Source: Planctomycetota bacterium (lineage in GTDB: Bacteria; Planctomycetota; UBA1135; GCA-002686595). Taken from it: a DNA stretch of 64,000 bases. The position numbers were made by a program, and so were the translations under genes. Below, in pieces: positions 7,931-16,728 of the stretch. The DNA lies in NCBI GenBank assembly GCA_002686265.1, contig NZBA01000026.1, positions 42,344-106,343 of the forward strand, written 5' to 3'. The notes beneath the pieces are model-generated. The model did not search any database. It was not told the DNA's origin and worked only from the letters and a program-made list of their open reading frames with translations. Every line of letters begins with the position of its first letter. Position 1 is the first letter of the stretch.

Positions 7931-8530
7931 ATGAGCAACTTCATCGGCCAGGCCGCGCCCGCCTTCTCGGCGCCGGCTGTCATGCCGGACGGCTCTACTC
8001 GGACCGTGAGTCTCTCCGACTACTCCGGGCAGTACGTCGCGCTGTTCTTCTACCCCAAGGACTTCACCTTCGTCTGACCGTCCGAGCTGATCGCTTTCGA
8101 CCGCCGCATCGGCGAGTTCGAGAAGCGAGGCGTCCAGGTTCTGGGCGTTTCCATGGACGACGCGGAGACCCACGCGAGCTGGCGGAACACGGCCGTCGCG
8201 GAGGGAGGCATCGGGCCCGTCGCCTATCCGCTCCTGGCGGACACGACGAAGCAGATGTCGCAGGACTATGACGTGGTCCACGCCGAGAGCGGATTCTCGG
8301 CCCGGGGCACCTTCCTGGTCGACCCCGACGGCGTCTGCTGGCACGCGGTGGTCAACAACCTGCCCCTGGGCCGCGACATGGACGAGCTGTTGCGCGCCGT
8401 CGACGGCGTGCAGTTCTTCAAGGAGCACGGCCAGGTTTGCCCCGCCGGCTGGGCGACCGGCAAGGCCGGCATGATCCCCGACGACGACGGGGTCAAGTCC
8501 TACCTCTCCGAGCACGGCGACAGCCTGTAG
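7931..8530 (+). CDS. 2-Cys-type peroxiredoxin with in-frame TGA at the peroxidatic position (probable selenoprotein)
   Basis: Read through one TGA this is a 199-residue AhpC/Prx1-type peroxiredoxin that reduces hydroperoxides. The start ([12 protein letters not shown]), the FYPKDFTFV block, VLGVSMDD and the GTFLVDPDG strand are all canonical. The TGA is codon 49 (8075-8077) and falls exactly where the family has its peroxidatic Cys (FTFV-C-P): the sequence reads FTFV-TGA-PSELIAF. The frame is open and well conserved for 48 codons before and 150 after. The resolving Cys of VCPAGW (residue 170) is retained. This pattern fits UGA-encoded selenocysteine, as known for PrxU-type selenoproteins. A one-base change or sequencing error of TGC/TGT is the alternative. 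A conventional gene caller would split it into two fragments. ATG at 7931. Confidence 0.82.
8086..8113 (+). promoter_or_regulatory. candidate bacterial SECIS hairpin
   Basis: Starting 9 bases after the TGA, GCTGAT (8086-8091) can pair with ATCGGC (8108-8113) including one G-U pair, enclosing a 16-base loop. Bacterial SECIS elements lie within the coding sequence just 3' of the UGA, so the position fits. The stem is short and there is no recognised sequence consensus, so this is inference. Confidence 0.3.
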
Positions 8531-8544
8531 GTCGCTAAGTCTCC

Positions 8545-8588
8545 GAGGGCCTCCGCGTCCGTCTCTCACGGGCGGGAGCGGGGGCCTC
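8545..8588. terminator. possible bidirectional terminator
   Basis: GAGG(G)CCTCCGC at 8545-8556 pairs with GCGGGGGCCTC at 8578-8588 with one bulged G, giving an 11-bp stem between the convergent peroxiredoxin and PHP-hydrolase genes. No clear T tract. Confidence 0.35.
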
Positions 8589-8590
8589 GT

Positions 8591-10588
8591 CTATCGGGGA
8601 GCGAGGAAGGCGCGCAGGCGCTCGGAGTGCTCCGCCCGGGCGGCGGCGAGGTCGGCGAGAGCCGCGCGCCCCTCGCCGTCTACGAGGGTGAGGGCCTGGG
8701 TCAAGACCGCGTCGTCGGCGGCGGCGAGGAGCGTAGCGAGGAGTTCCGACCGTGTGCCCGCGCGCTCCAGCAGGCGCGAGGCGGTCGTGCGCGGGCTCTG
8801 GTAGCCGGGGTGGGCATCGCGATCGACGAACAGCGGGTTGGTGGCCGCTAGGGTGTAGGGGTTCTCGACGTCCCACCAGGGCAGGCGCCGCTCGGCGCCG
8901 AGGACGACGACGCTGATCCAAGCGTCGTGTTCCGAAGCCAGCTCGAGTTGGAACGCGCGCCGCAGGTCCACCGGGCCGGCCTCGCACTCTAGCTCGACAC
9001 GCTCGCGGGCCTCGCCGTTCACGAAGACCGTGATCGACTCGGGTCGCGCCCAGGACGGGGCGGCGACGCGCACGACGAATTCGACGCCGCCGTCGGGAGC
9101 GCTCACGACCTCGCCCATCAGCGATGCGCCGTCCTCGTCCGCGGTGAGCAGGTCCGTGAAGATGCCGTGGCTGACCGAGGCGTGGCCGGCGTTGATGGCG
9201 GCGCAGGCTGCCTCGACGTCGATGTGAGCGGGATCGCCCGCGCCACTACGGACGTAGGTGCGCCCGCCGCCGACCGTGTCGCTGACCGTGTGGGAGTCGG
9301 AGGCTCCGACGGCCGTGATCGATTCGCCGCGGTCCAACAACCCGAACCAGTCGCGGAACAGCTCCATGGGGTCGGCCTGCCCCGTGTCCGAGTTCACGAG
9401 CTCCATGGCGTCGAAGGGGAACGCGCTGTTGTCGCCGCGCGTTCCGCTGGGGGGGTCGAGGGGCGCACGATCGAACGGGCTGTCGTCCTCCGGCCAGCGC
9501 GGGTGGTTGAGGATTACCGTGCGCGCTCCGCGGGAGCGGATGTCGTCGGCGAGCTTCACCCAGTCGAGCTGCGTGTGGTCGGGGACGGCCTCGTCGGGGT
9601 CGAGGGGGAAGGCGTTGAAGTGGCCGTTCTCGGTCGTGACCTCGTTTCCGATCACCGCCGTGTAGTGAGCGCTCAAACCGAGCCTCTCCTGGGTGGGGCG
9701 GTAGTCGGTGTTGTGGTTGTGGTCGGTGGCGATCGCCAGCTCGACGCCCTCACCCGCCAGGGTGATCACCCGCTCGTGGACGCTGGCGTCCCCGTGACCG
9801 GAGAACTCCAGGGTGTGGATGTGGGTGTCGCAGGCGACGTAGCCGGTCGTGTCGACTTCGTGGGTGATGCGCAGGGTGAGCTCCGCGCCGCCTTCGGTCA
9901 GATCGACGGATCCCTGGGCGACGCCCCACTCCGTGCCGCGCGAGGCGTACACCGTGAACCTCCCCGCCTCGAGCTCCGCTTCCAGGCGCCCGCCGATGGT
10001 GTAGGCCACCCCTTCCCGCACGGCGCTCGTGGCCGGGTCGGTGTAGAACAGGCGCGCCGGCCCGCCGTCCTCGCGGAGAAGGCTGAGCCGCGAGGGGAGC
10101 GGCAGGCCAGTCTCGGCGTCCAGAACCGTCACGCTGACCGGCCGCAGGCGCAAGACCTCGCGCAAGCTCCCCTCGGTCAGGCGGAGGTTCCCCAGCACCA
10201 CGTCGTCGGCGGGTACTTCGGGCGTGATCTCGAGCACGTTCGTGCCGTCGACCAGGGTGCCGCCGGGGATCGCGTACCAGCGCTCCACCGGGCCGGCTCC
10301 GCGCGCGAGCAGGGCCACGCGCTCGCCGTTGAGGCCGAGGTGCCAGGCATTGTCCACGCTGCGCTGGGTGATCCACAGGACCGACTCCCCGTTGCGGGCG
10401 CGGCCCTCGAACTCCAGGCGCAGACTCGTTCCCTCGGGCGTGGCGGAGGCCTCCGGCCATTCCGGGGTCACGTCGTCGCCGAGGTGATGGTGGTCCGCGT
10501 CGATCACACGCACGCACGGGTCCTGGTCGACGAGGGACGCGGTCACAGCGAGGCCGCAGAAGAGGGCCGTGGGGCGCAGGAGGTTCAT
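8591..10588 (-). CDS. exported CehA/McbA-type PHP-domain metallohydrolase
   Basis: A 665-residue protein with an N-terminal signal peptide (about 20 residues), a beta-rich N-terminal half (residues 25-240, including a galactose-binding-like segment and a carboxypeptidase-regulatory-like segment), then a PHP phosphoesterase domain. The PHP metal motifs are present: CDTHIHTLEFSGHGD about residue 250, ATDHNHNTDY about 282, NHPRWPED about 355 and GASDSHT about 425. This arrangement matches CehA/McbA family hydrolases. The substrate is unknown. ATG at 10588 overlaps the stop of the upstream LamG gene by 4 bases, so the two are translationally coupled. Confidence 0.8.
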   Translation of the reverse strand: MNLLRPTALFCGLAVTASLVDQDPCVRVIDADHHHLGDDVTPEWPEASATPEGTSLRLEFEGRARNGESVLWITQRSVDNAWHLGLNGERVALLARGAGPVERWYAIPGGTLVDGTNVLEITPEVPADDVVLGNLRLTEGSLREVLRLRPVSVTVLDAETGLPLPSRLSLLREDGGPARLFYTDPATSAVREGVAYTIGGRLEAELEAGRFTVYASRGTEWGVAQGSVDLTEGGAELTLRITHEVDTTGYVACDTHIHTLEFSGHGDASVHERVITLAGEGVELAIATDHNHNTDYRPTQERLGLSAHYTAVIGNEVTTENGHFNAFPLDPDEAVPDHTQLDWVKLADDIRSRGARTVILNHPRWPEDDSPFDRAPLDPPSGTRGDNSAFPFDAMELVNSDTGQADPMELFRDWFGLLDRGESITAVGASDSHTVSDTVGGGRTYVRSGAGDPAHIDVEAACAAINAGHASVSHGIFTDLLTADEDGASLMGEVVSAPDGGVEFVVRVAAPSWARPESITVFVNGEARERVELECEAGPVDLRRAFQLELASEHDAWISVVVLGAERRLPWWDVENPYTLAATNPLFVDRDAHPGYQSPRTTASRLLERAGTRSELLATLLAAADDAVLTQALTLVDGEGRAALADLAAARAEHSERLRAFLAPR

Positions 10589-13227
10589 GGGCGGCGGTGG
10601 AGCTCGATGCCTGAGAAACCGACCCCACGCGTCTTCGCGCCGGGAGTCGAGTCGAGGACGGTGATCTCGAGGGAGCGTACGCGCCGGGCGCGGGGGAGGT
10701 CCACGGCGACCTGTCGCAGGGGATCGGGGCCCATCTCGACCTCGATCGGATCGTCACCGTTGACCGAGAGGGAGAGGCGAGCGATGGCGCCGTGGTGCCC
10801 GCGCATGGCGAGGGTGCTGTCGGCCTGGGCGAGCAGCACTCGGTCGGCGCGCACGGCGCGGGCGAGCTGGAAGCGGATCCAGGGAGCTTCGTCGTCCGCG
10901 GCGGCCAGCCAGCGCGTGGCATGGAGCTCATCGCAGGCCCGCTCCGGGCCGTTCGGGTCCAGCGCGCTCGAAGCCGTGGCGACCGGCTGCGCCGGGGCGA
11001 GCAGGTCCGTGCCGGCCAGGGCCAGATTGGCCGCCATCCAGTCCTCGGGCGAGTCACGGGTGACGACCGTGAGGGGCGCTGAGGTCAGCACCTCTAGCCG
11101 CTCGGCGTACTCGGGGTCCCCGTCGGGGGCGACGACGGTGACGCGCACTTGGAAGGTGTGCTCGCCGGGGAGGTCGAAGGCATGGCGCACGGCGTAGCGT
11201 TCGCCCGAGTAGGCCGCGAGGGGATCGCCGGCGATCGGCGGCAAGGGCTCCCCGTCGGCCAGGACCTCCACCCGCACGACGCGCAGGCCCCGCCACTCCC
11301 GCTTCGCCTCCTCGTAGTCCGCGAGCACGGATTCGTCGAACCCCTCGACCCACAGGGTGATGCGCGCCGTCCCCGTGGCGCGGACGTGGACTTCGCCGGT
11401 CGCGTCGCTGAACACGCTGCCGCTGCGGTCGGCGGCCTGCCCCGACTGGGCCGGCGCCGAGGCGCGGCGTAGGAAGAGCAGGGCGAAGCTGGTGTCCTTG
11501 GGGTTGCTCTCCCAGCTCCCGTCATCCGAGCGCTTGGCGAGCAGCCGCTGTGCACCGTCGCGGTACCAAGGATGATCCCCGATCAGGTCCGTGTCGAAGA
11601 AGGCGCCAACGCGTTCGACGCCGTACAGGTAGTAGTAGAAGTTGTCCCCGATGATGCCCGCGTAGTCGGCCTGTTCGGGGTGGTTTCGCTCCTTCCACAT
11701 CTCGTCGTAGTAGGTCTCGAGCCAGCCCATTGCGAGCTCGCGGCTGCGGTCGATCATGCGCAGGCTCGTCGCTCCGAGGGCGCGACCTGAGAGCAGGAGC
11801 GGGATGCCGAGGGTGCACAGGCCGGCGGTCGTCATCGTCCCCGAGTCGTGCCAGGGGCCGCGGTTCTCGTAGTAGTGGTACCCCGCGATACGGCGGCGCC
11901 CCGTGCGCTGCGTGTCGCCGGCGGGCCACTCGACCTCCTCGACGAAGCTCTGGTGCTTCTCGACCACCTTCTTCACGATTCTGCGCCACAGCTTGACCGG
12001 CACCTCCACGCCCAGCTGGGAGGCGCCCCAGAAGCCGAGGGCTGCGAACTGCGTATTCGAGAGATCCACCCTCCCACCCGGGTAGGCCCAGCCGCCGATC
12101 TCGTTCTCGCTTTCCCAGGTGCGAAGCAGATCGACGAGCTCTCGCGCCCAAGAGGCGTGGGCGGGGTCGCCAGTCGCGCCCAGGGCCAGGAGCTGGCAGC
12201 CCGCGGAGTAGGTCTTGCGCGGCGGGCGGCGGGCGAGGAACTGCAGGCCACGCTCGATGGCCGGGTGGTCCGCGCGCAAGCCACACTTCTGGAGGGTGTA
12301 GAGAGCCAGCGCGCTCCCGCCGTTGGGGTAGGTGCTCAGGCGGTAGTTCCAGGAGCCGTCGCGTTGCTGGTGGAGCAGGAGGTACTCGACGCCCTCGTCG
12401 ATGGCGTGGTTGATCGGCGCGCGCAGGGCGCCGAGGGAAGCGTGCTCCGGCTCGGGGAACGTGTTGAACGTGTCCCCCGTGGGAGGGGGCAAGTCGCCCG
12501 CTCGCCTGCGAAAGCGACGCCGGATCTCGGACGGTCGCAGGGCCTCGTCGAGGAGCGCAACCTCGTGCAGGGCGCCGCTCAGGCGGAAGTCCTCGTTGCG
12601 GTCCTTGTAGGCGGCGACCGCCACGGTGTGGGTGGGGGAGTAGCGCACGGCGCCGCTCTGCACGGCGCTCTCTCCCGCCAGCTCGCCGTTCACGAACAGG
12701 CGCTGGTGCTCGCCGTCGTAGGTGCCGACGACGTGGTACCAGCGCCCGGTGACGAAGGTCGAGGAGCTCTCGAGGTAGGTCATCAAGCCGTCGGCGTCCC
12801 CGGTCCCCTCGCTCGCGAGGGCGACGCAGAAGTGGCGGCCGCGGCTGCCGAGGAGGATGCCGCTCTCGGCGCTGCCGTTGTCCTCCAGGGCGCTGAAGAT
12901 GCCGCCCCAGCTCGGCTGGGTGTCCAGAGCGACCCAGGCCTCGATCGAGAGCCCCTCCAACGGAAGCGCCTCCGCGGCGACCGGTGCCCCGACCGCCATC
13001 AGGTTCGGGGCGAGGGGCAGGAGCAGGGACTGGCCGTCTCCCTCTCCGAGGAAGGTCGGATCGGGCGCCGCCAGGGCCCAGTCGCCCGCGATGGGCTGGA
13101 AGGCGCCCTCGGCGTGGTGCTCGGCGGAGAAGATCCAGTGCGCGACGACCCGAGGGTCTCCCGCCTCGCCGGTGGCTGCTCCGAGCCCCGCGGACGCGCA
13201 GGCGAGGAGAAGAGTGGAGCCGGTCAC
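10585..13227 (-). CDS. secreted LamG / squalene-cyclase-repeat / discoidin-like mosaic protein
   Basis: An 880-residue exported mosaic. After a signal peptide (residues 1-20) comes a LamG/concanavalin-like domain at about 30-235, with GLSIEAWV and WYHVVGTYDG typical of planctomycete LamG. Residues about 265-590 form a terpenoid-cyclase/alpha-alpha-toroid region with repeats such as QQRDGSWNY and KRSDDGSWE. A beta-sandwich follows at about 605-725, then a C-terminal F5/8-type (discoidin-like) domain with LDPNGPERACD and ATRWLAAADDEAPWI. It may bind a surface polymer; no enzymatic residues are identified. GTG start at 13227 overlaps the stop of the upstream gene (GTGA), and its stop overlaps the PHP hydrolase start: a coupled pair. 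Confidence 0.75.
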   Translation of the reverse strand: MTGSTLLLACASAGLGAATGEAGDPRVVAHWIFSAEHHAEGAFQPIAGDWALAAPDPTFLGEGDGQSLLLPLAPNLMAVGAPVAAEALPLEGLSIEAWVALDTQPSWGGIFSALEDNGSAESGILLGSRGRHFCVALASEGTGDADGLMTYLESSSTFVTGRWYHVVGTYDGEHQRLFVNGELAGESAVQSGAVRYSPTHTVAVAAYKDRNEDFRLSGALHEVALLDEALRPSEIRRRFRRRAGDLPPPTGDTFNTFPEPEHASLGALRAPINHAIDEGVEYLLLHQQRDGSWNYRLSTYPNGGSALALYTLQKCGLRADHPAIERGLQFLARRPPRKTYSAGCQLLALGATGDPAHASWARELVDLLRTWESENEIGGWAYPGGRVDLSNTQFAALGFWGASQLGVEVPVKLWRRIVKKVVEKHQSFVEEVEWPAGDTQRTGRRRIAGYHYYENRGPWHDSGTMTTAGLCTLGIPLLLSGRALGATSLRMIDRSRELAMGWLETYYDEMWKERNHPEQADYAGIIGDNFYYYLYGVERVGAFFDTDLIGDHPWYRDGAQRLLAKRSDDGSWESNPKDTSFALLFLRRASAPAQSGQAADRSGSVFSDATGEVHVRATGTARITLWVEGFDESVLADYEEAKREWRGLRVVRVEVLADGEPLPPIAGDPLAAYSGERYAVRHAFDLPGEHTFQVRVTVVAPDGDPEYAERLEVLTSAPLTVVTRDSPEDWMAANLALAGTDLLAPAQPVATASSALDPNGPERACDELHATRWLAAADDEAPWIRFQLARAVRADRVLLAQADSTLAMRGHHGAIARLSLSVNGDDPIEVEMGPDPLRQVAVDLPRARRVRSLEITVLDSTPGAKTRGVGFSGIELHRRP

Positions 13228-13735
13228 GGGAGGGCGTCCTCCATGTGGGCCGAAGCCTCCCCTTGGGGCAAGACCTCCCCCGGGGCCAACACCACTGCCG
13301 AGGGCTCGTGGGCGAGGAAACGCCAGGGTTCCTCTCCCACGACATCGAATCCGAGGGCGTCAGGACCCAGGGGCTTCACGCGCAGGGTCGAGGCGGTGAC
13401 GGCGGCGGCGTGGCTGTGGGCGATCCCGACCAGCTCGGGGCGGGCGGCGCGCCCGTCCCAGGGGAAGACGCCGCCCCCTGACCGACCGTGGGGGACGGGC
13501 CAGCCCACGGGGTACTCAAGACCCCGCTCGTCTTCCACGTTGCGGGCATATCGACGGATCACATGGGGGCCGGCCAGGAGGAACTCCAGGTACTCGACGA
13601 GGCCGTCCGGATCGCTGAGTCCGAGGACTCGCACGGAACGGTCGCGGGCAGGCCGTCGGCGACGGGTGTCCTCGCCCGGCAGGCGGCGAGCAGCGTGATG
13701 AGGGCGGCGGACGATGGGTGCAGCAGGGTCCTCAC
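13224..13735 (-). pseudogene. small exported protein, possibly split by a frameshift
   Basis: The frame 13224-13634 is open from a GTG (13634) and encodes about 136 residues of good coding character (LEYLEF-like helix, then GVFPWDG, VGIAHSHAAAV, GEEPWRF) but has no signal peptide. Directly upstream, in another frame starting at GTG 13735, the sequence reads like a lipoprotein signal (VRTLLHPSSAALITLLAAC) followed by about 20 residues before running out. Joining the two by a one-base shift near 13634 gives an exported protein like its neighbours. I therefore mark it as probably frameshifted, either a real mutation or an assembly error; an intact cytosolic gene starting at 13634 is the alternative. 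Family not recognised. Confidence 0.45.
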
Positions 13736-13754
13736 GGCCTCAGTCTACCCGTTC

Positions 13755-15080
13755 CTACTTGAGCCGGAACATGCGGTAGCTCTCGCGCATGTCGTAGAGG
13801 TGGAACAGGGCGCGGTTGGTGATCTCCTCGCCCGCGCCTACGGGAGCCGGAGAGACCATCGCGTCCGAGCCGTACCCGCCCTCCGCCGCCGCCTCGATCG
13901 TCGGGAAGTACTGTTGGTAATCGTTGCAGTAGCCCAGGAAGAGCGTGTGCTCCAGGCGGCTACGGCGTTTGAGGCGGATCGCGTGGCTGCAGAAAAACTC
14001 CCCAGAGGCGCCCACCAGACCGATCTCGCCGTTGAGCAGCGCCACGGTCAGGTGGGGCCGGATGCCCGGTGCGTACTCCTCGACGTAGAAGTCGACCAGG
14101 TCCTTGAAGAAGGCGCGGATGAAGGCGATTTGCACCAGGATGTTGCCGAAGTCCACCCGGGATTCCTCGAAGAGGAAGTCCTCCTCGCGCACGAGGAGCG
14201 CAGGCTCGCTTACCTTGCGAGTCTTGATCGAGCGGGCGAGCTCGACCGCCTCGTCGCCCACGGCAGCGCCGAAAGCGCGAAAGTCCAGCCCTCCTCGGTC
14301 CGTCGACAGGTCGCCCGCGGCACCTTGCAGGAAGAGGCACTCGCACTTCATCGTCTCGCGCACCCGGCGCTTGAGGGCGCCGGGGTAGTCCGCCGAGTAA
14401 GCAAGCTCGCTCGCGTCGATGCTCGTGGGGTGAGCGGCGAAGTTGACGGCGACGGCGATCGGCTCGCCCGCGAGGTCGTCGACGCGCACGACCGCCAACT
14501 CGCGATCGACCGGCTTGGGCTTGATGTCGCTGTGGCGGTTGCGGTTGCGGGCGACCTCTCGCGAGCCCGCACCGATCCGCGCAGCCACGCGCCGGCCGTC
14601 GGCGGTGACGATCGCCTCCACGATCTTCTCTTCCAGCAGTGTCACGTACTCGCCCGCCGGGCCGGGGACGCCGCCGAGCTCGAGGCAGGGGCCGTGGTGT
14701 GTGTGGGAGCCGACGATCATGCAGTGGTCGACGCCGGCCTGCTCAGCGATCGCCGCCCGGATGCGCGCCATCGACTCGCGCGCCGGAGCTCGTCCCATGT
14801 CGAGCCCCACGACCGCCAGCTTCTCCTCTCCGACCGCCAGGACGAGAGCGTTGGCCTCGAGGGGATCGAGCACGCCTTCGCAAGCGGTGTCCCCGCGGGC
14901 GCCGTAGCCCCACATCGGGATCCCGGCAGGGGGCGTGATGTCGACGGTGCAGGCGCCCGCTTCGAGTCTGTTCTCGGGCGGCGCGACTGGCGTGGAGGGC
15001 GCGACTTGGGAGACCGCGGGTGTCGCCGCCAGGGTCGCCACCACGGCCAGGGAGGCGAACCGGTGCTGAACGTGACTCAT
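13755..15080 (-). CDS. exported neutral/alkaline ceramidase-like protein
   Basis: A 441-residue protein with a signal peptide ending about residue 25 (ATPAVSQ). The body matches the N-terminal domain of neutral/alkaline non-lysosomal ceramidases: GACTVDITPPAGIPMWGYG at the start (residues 42-60), LDMGRAP, the zinc-site motif GSHTHHGP about residue 125, NFAAHPT about 213, and FLQGAAGDLS about 255. It lacks the C-terminal beta domain of full-length ceramidases, as is usual for the short planctomycete homologues, whose substrates are unknown. ATG at 15080. Same strand as the neighbouring exported genes. Confidence 0.8.
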   Translation of the reverse strand: MSHVQHRFASLAVVATLAATPAVSQVAPSTPVAPPENRLEAGACTVDITPPAGIPMWGYGARGDTACEGVLDPLEANALVLAVGEEKLAVVGLDMGRAPARESMARIRAAIAEQAGVDHCMIVGSHTHHGPCLELGGVPGPAGEYVTLLEEKIVEAIVTADGRRVAARIGAGSREVARNRNRHSDIKPKPVDRELAVVRVDDLAGEPIAVAVNFAAHPTSIDASELAYSADYPGALKRRVRETMKCECLFLQGAAGDLSTDRGGLDFRAFGAAVGDEAVELARSIKTRKVSEPALLVREEDFLFEESRVDFGNILVQIAFIRAFFKDLVDFYVEEYAPGIRPHLTVALLNGEIGLVGASGEFFCSHAIRLKRRSRLEHTLFLGYCNDYQQYFPTIEAAAEGGYGSDAMVSPAPVGAGEEITNRALFHLYDMRESYRMFRLK

Positions 15081-15202
15081 GGCAGATCGACTTCCGGGTA
15101 GGGGGGAATCCGACGGCTGAGGGAGCCTATCCCCCGAGCCCCCCCCTGCCAATCCCAGGCGGTGGCCGCCGGCGCCGTCCGAGGCAGCTCGGCCCGTCGG
15201 GC

Positions 15203-15547
15203 TCAGCGGTCGGCCAGCGCGGCGATGCGCCGGTCGCCGGCGTAGGATCCCGTGCGCTCGGGGTCCAAGACCCCACCCTCGGTGTAGAAGCGCCAGGGAC
15301 CGCACTTGCGGCCGGCCTCGAAGCTGCCCTCGGCCTTCAGCGTTCCGTCGGGATACCAGCGCCGGCAGGGCCCTTCGCGTCGGCCGTCCGCCCAGCACGC
15401 CCGCTCGCGCTCGCCGCCGCCCTGATAGGTGCTGACGCGCTCGCCGTCGGCCATTCGTCCGCCGCCGAAGGGGTCGAAGGGCAGGCCTGCCTGGTGGGCG
15501 AGGCCCGTCAGCAGGCCGAGCGCGACGAGGGTGGAGAGGAGCTTCAA
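15203..15547 (-). CDS. small exported MORN-variant (YwqK-like) protein
   Basis: A 114-residue protein. A hydrophobic N-terminus (residues 2-20) suggests a signal peptide. The C-terminal part has the MORN-variant repeat: REGPCRRWYPDGTLKAEGSF followed by a second GPWRFYTEGG unit. Such repeats are shared with YwqK-type proteins; here it is probably a small cell-envelope protein. TTG start at 15547 was inferred because it places the signal sequence at the N-terminus and follows the upstream gene by 44 bases. The start is uncertain. Confidence 0.5.
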   Translation of the reverse strand: MKLLSTLVALGLLTGLAHQAGLPFDPFGGGRMADGERVSTYQGGGERERACWADGRREGPCRRWYPDGTLKAEGSFEAGRKCGPWRFYTEGGVLDPERTGSYAGDRRIAALADR

Positions 15548-15591
15548 GGTGCCCGCTTCGACGCCCCCACAGCGGGCGTCTTCCCACGAAA

Positions 15592-16647
15592 TCAGTGTTC
15601 CAGCACCAGCTGGAGCTCCACTCCCTCGTCCGTTCCCCCGACGGCGATGCGTGCTTGTACGCGTGCCGCGTGGGCGCCGGGGAACTCCACTCCCCCGATC
15701 CGGTCGAGGGTGTCGGTCAAGAGCGCCGGGTACATCGCCAGCATCTCGCGCAGGTCGCGCGCGTCGAGGGCGTCGTGGATGGCCGCCCGCCAGGTGGCGG
15801 TGTCCGCCCCCTCGAGGCCGGCGGCGGCCAAGAACCACTCCGCGGGAACCTCGTCCATTCCCCGCGCCTGCGCCCGGCGGCAGAGCTCGTGGAGGCCTTG
15901 GAGCCCCGAGCGTTCGGTAATGCGGTCCACCAGCAGAAAGGCGATGCCGTAGTAGGCCTTCTTGCTCGTGGAGGAGAGGCCGCTGTCGGACATGCCGGCG
16001 CGCACCTCGAAGACGCGGCTGGGGTCGATCGGAACCTCTTCCTCGCTCCGCAGTAGGACGCTCGCGGAGTAGCCGATCTCGATCGCCAGGGTGTCGGGAG
16101 GTCCGGGGACCAACAGGTCCACGTCGAGCTCCATGCCACCGGTGGCGAAGCACGCGGCGCTCAAGCGCCCCGCCCGCAGGCGGCTCGCGTTGAGGGGGCA
16201 AAGGCGGGCGGAGACCCAATCGCAGACGCCTTCCTCGAGGGTGCCGGGGAGCCGGCGCCAGCTCTCACCCAGGGTGGCGTGGACCAGCTCGTGAGCCAAG
16301 GTGCGCTCCAGGCCCCCGCCCGTCTCCCGCAGGTGGATCCGGCCGGGCCCCTCGGCCCAGAAGCCGTCGGCTTCCTCGTCGGATGTGGTCCAGAAACGAT
16401 AGAGGCGGGGCTTCGCTTGGACCCAGACCTCCAAGGGGCGCTCGCGGCTGTCGGGGACCAGGGCCGTCACCCGTGGGAGCAAAGCGTCGAGCATGGTCGC
16501 CACCTCTTCGGCCCGCTCGGCCGTGGCGGCTCGCACCGCACCGTGGGAGGTCTCCACTCCCGCGGCCGGGGGCGTGGCCTGGCAGGCGACCAGCAGGGCC
16601 GGGACCAGGGCCGAGAGCGAGGAACCGAGGAGGGGACGGGAGCGCAT
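15592..16647 (-). CDS. lipoprotein with gluzincin-type metallopeptidase motif
   Basis: A 351-residue protein with a lipobox LLVAC (Cys about residue 22). A zinc-peptidase signature HELVH is at about residues 118-122, followed about 20 residues later by EEGVCDW, giving the third ligand Glu expected for gluzincins of the peptidase MA-like type. The surrounding context (RTLAHELVHATLGESW) supports a real peptidase active site. The substrate is unknown; the enzyme would act outside the cytoplasmic membrane. ATG at 16647. It lies in a run of minus-strand exported genes. Confidence 0.65.
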   Translation of the reverse strand: MRSRPLLGSSLSALVPALLVACQATPPAAGVETSHGAVRAATAERAEEVATMLDALLPRVTALVPDSRERPLEVWVQAKPRLYRFWTTSDEEADGFWAEGPGRIHLRETGGGLERTLAHELVHATLGESWRRLPGTLEEGVCDWVSARLCPLNASRLRAGRLSAACFATGGMELDVDLLVPGPPDTLAIEIGYSASVLLRSEEEVPIDPSRVFEVRAGMSDSGLSSTSKKAYYGIAFLLVDRITERSGLQGLHELCRRAQARGMDEVPAEWFLAAAGLEGADTATWRAAIHDALDARDLREMLAMYPALLTDTLDRIGGVEFPGAHAARVQARIAVGGTDEGVELQLVLEH

Positions 16648-16728
16648 TGGTGGGACCCGCTCGAACCCTACCCCGGGATCGGAGGACGGGTCGGGGACGC
16701 CGCCGATCGTGCGCGCTCGCGTGTCCCG

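Noticed and set aside
7511..8077. Two separate small genes either side of the TGA in the peroxiredoxin
   Set aside because: Both halves are in the same frame and make one peroxiredoxin; the upstream extension of the first half is antisense to the SRPBCC gene.
9167..11197. 676-codon plus-strand frame
   Set aside because: Antisense to the PHP hydrolase and mosaic genes, which carry clear motifs.
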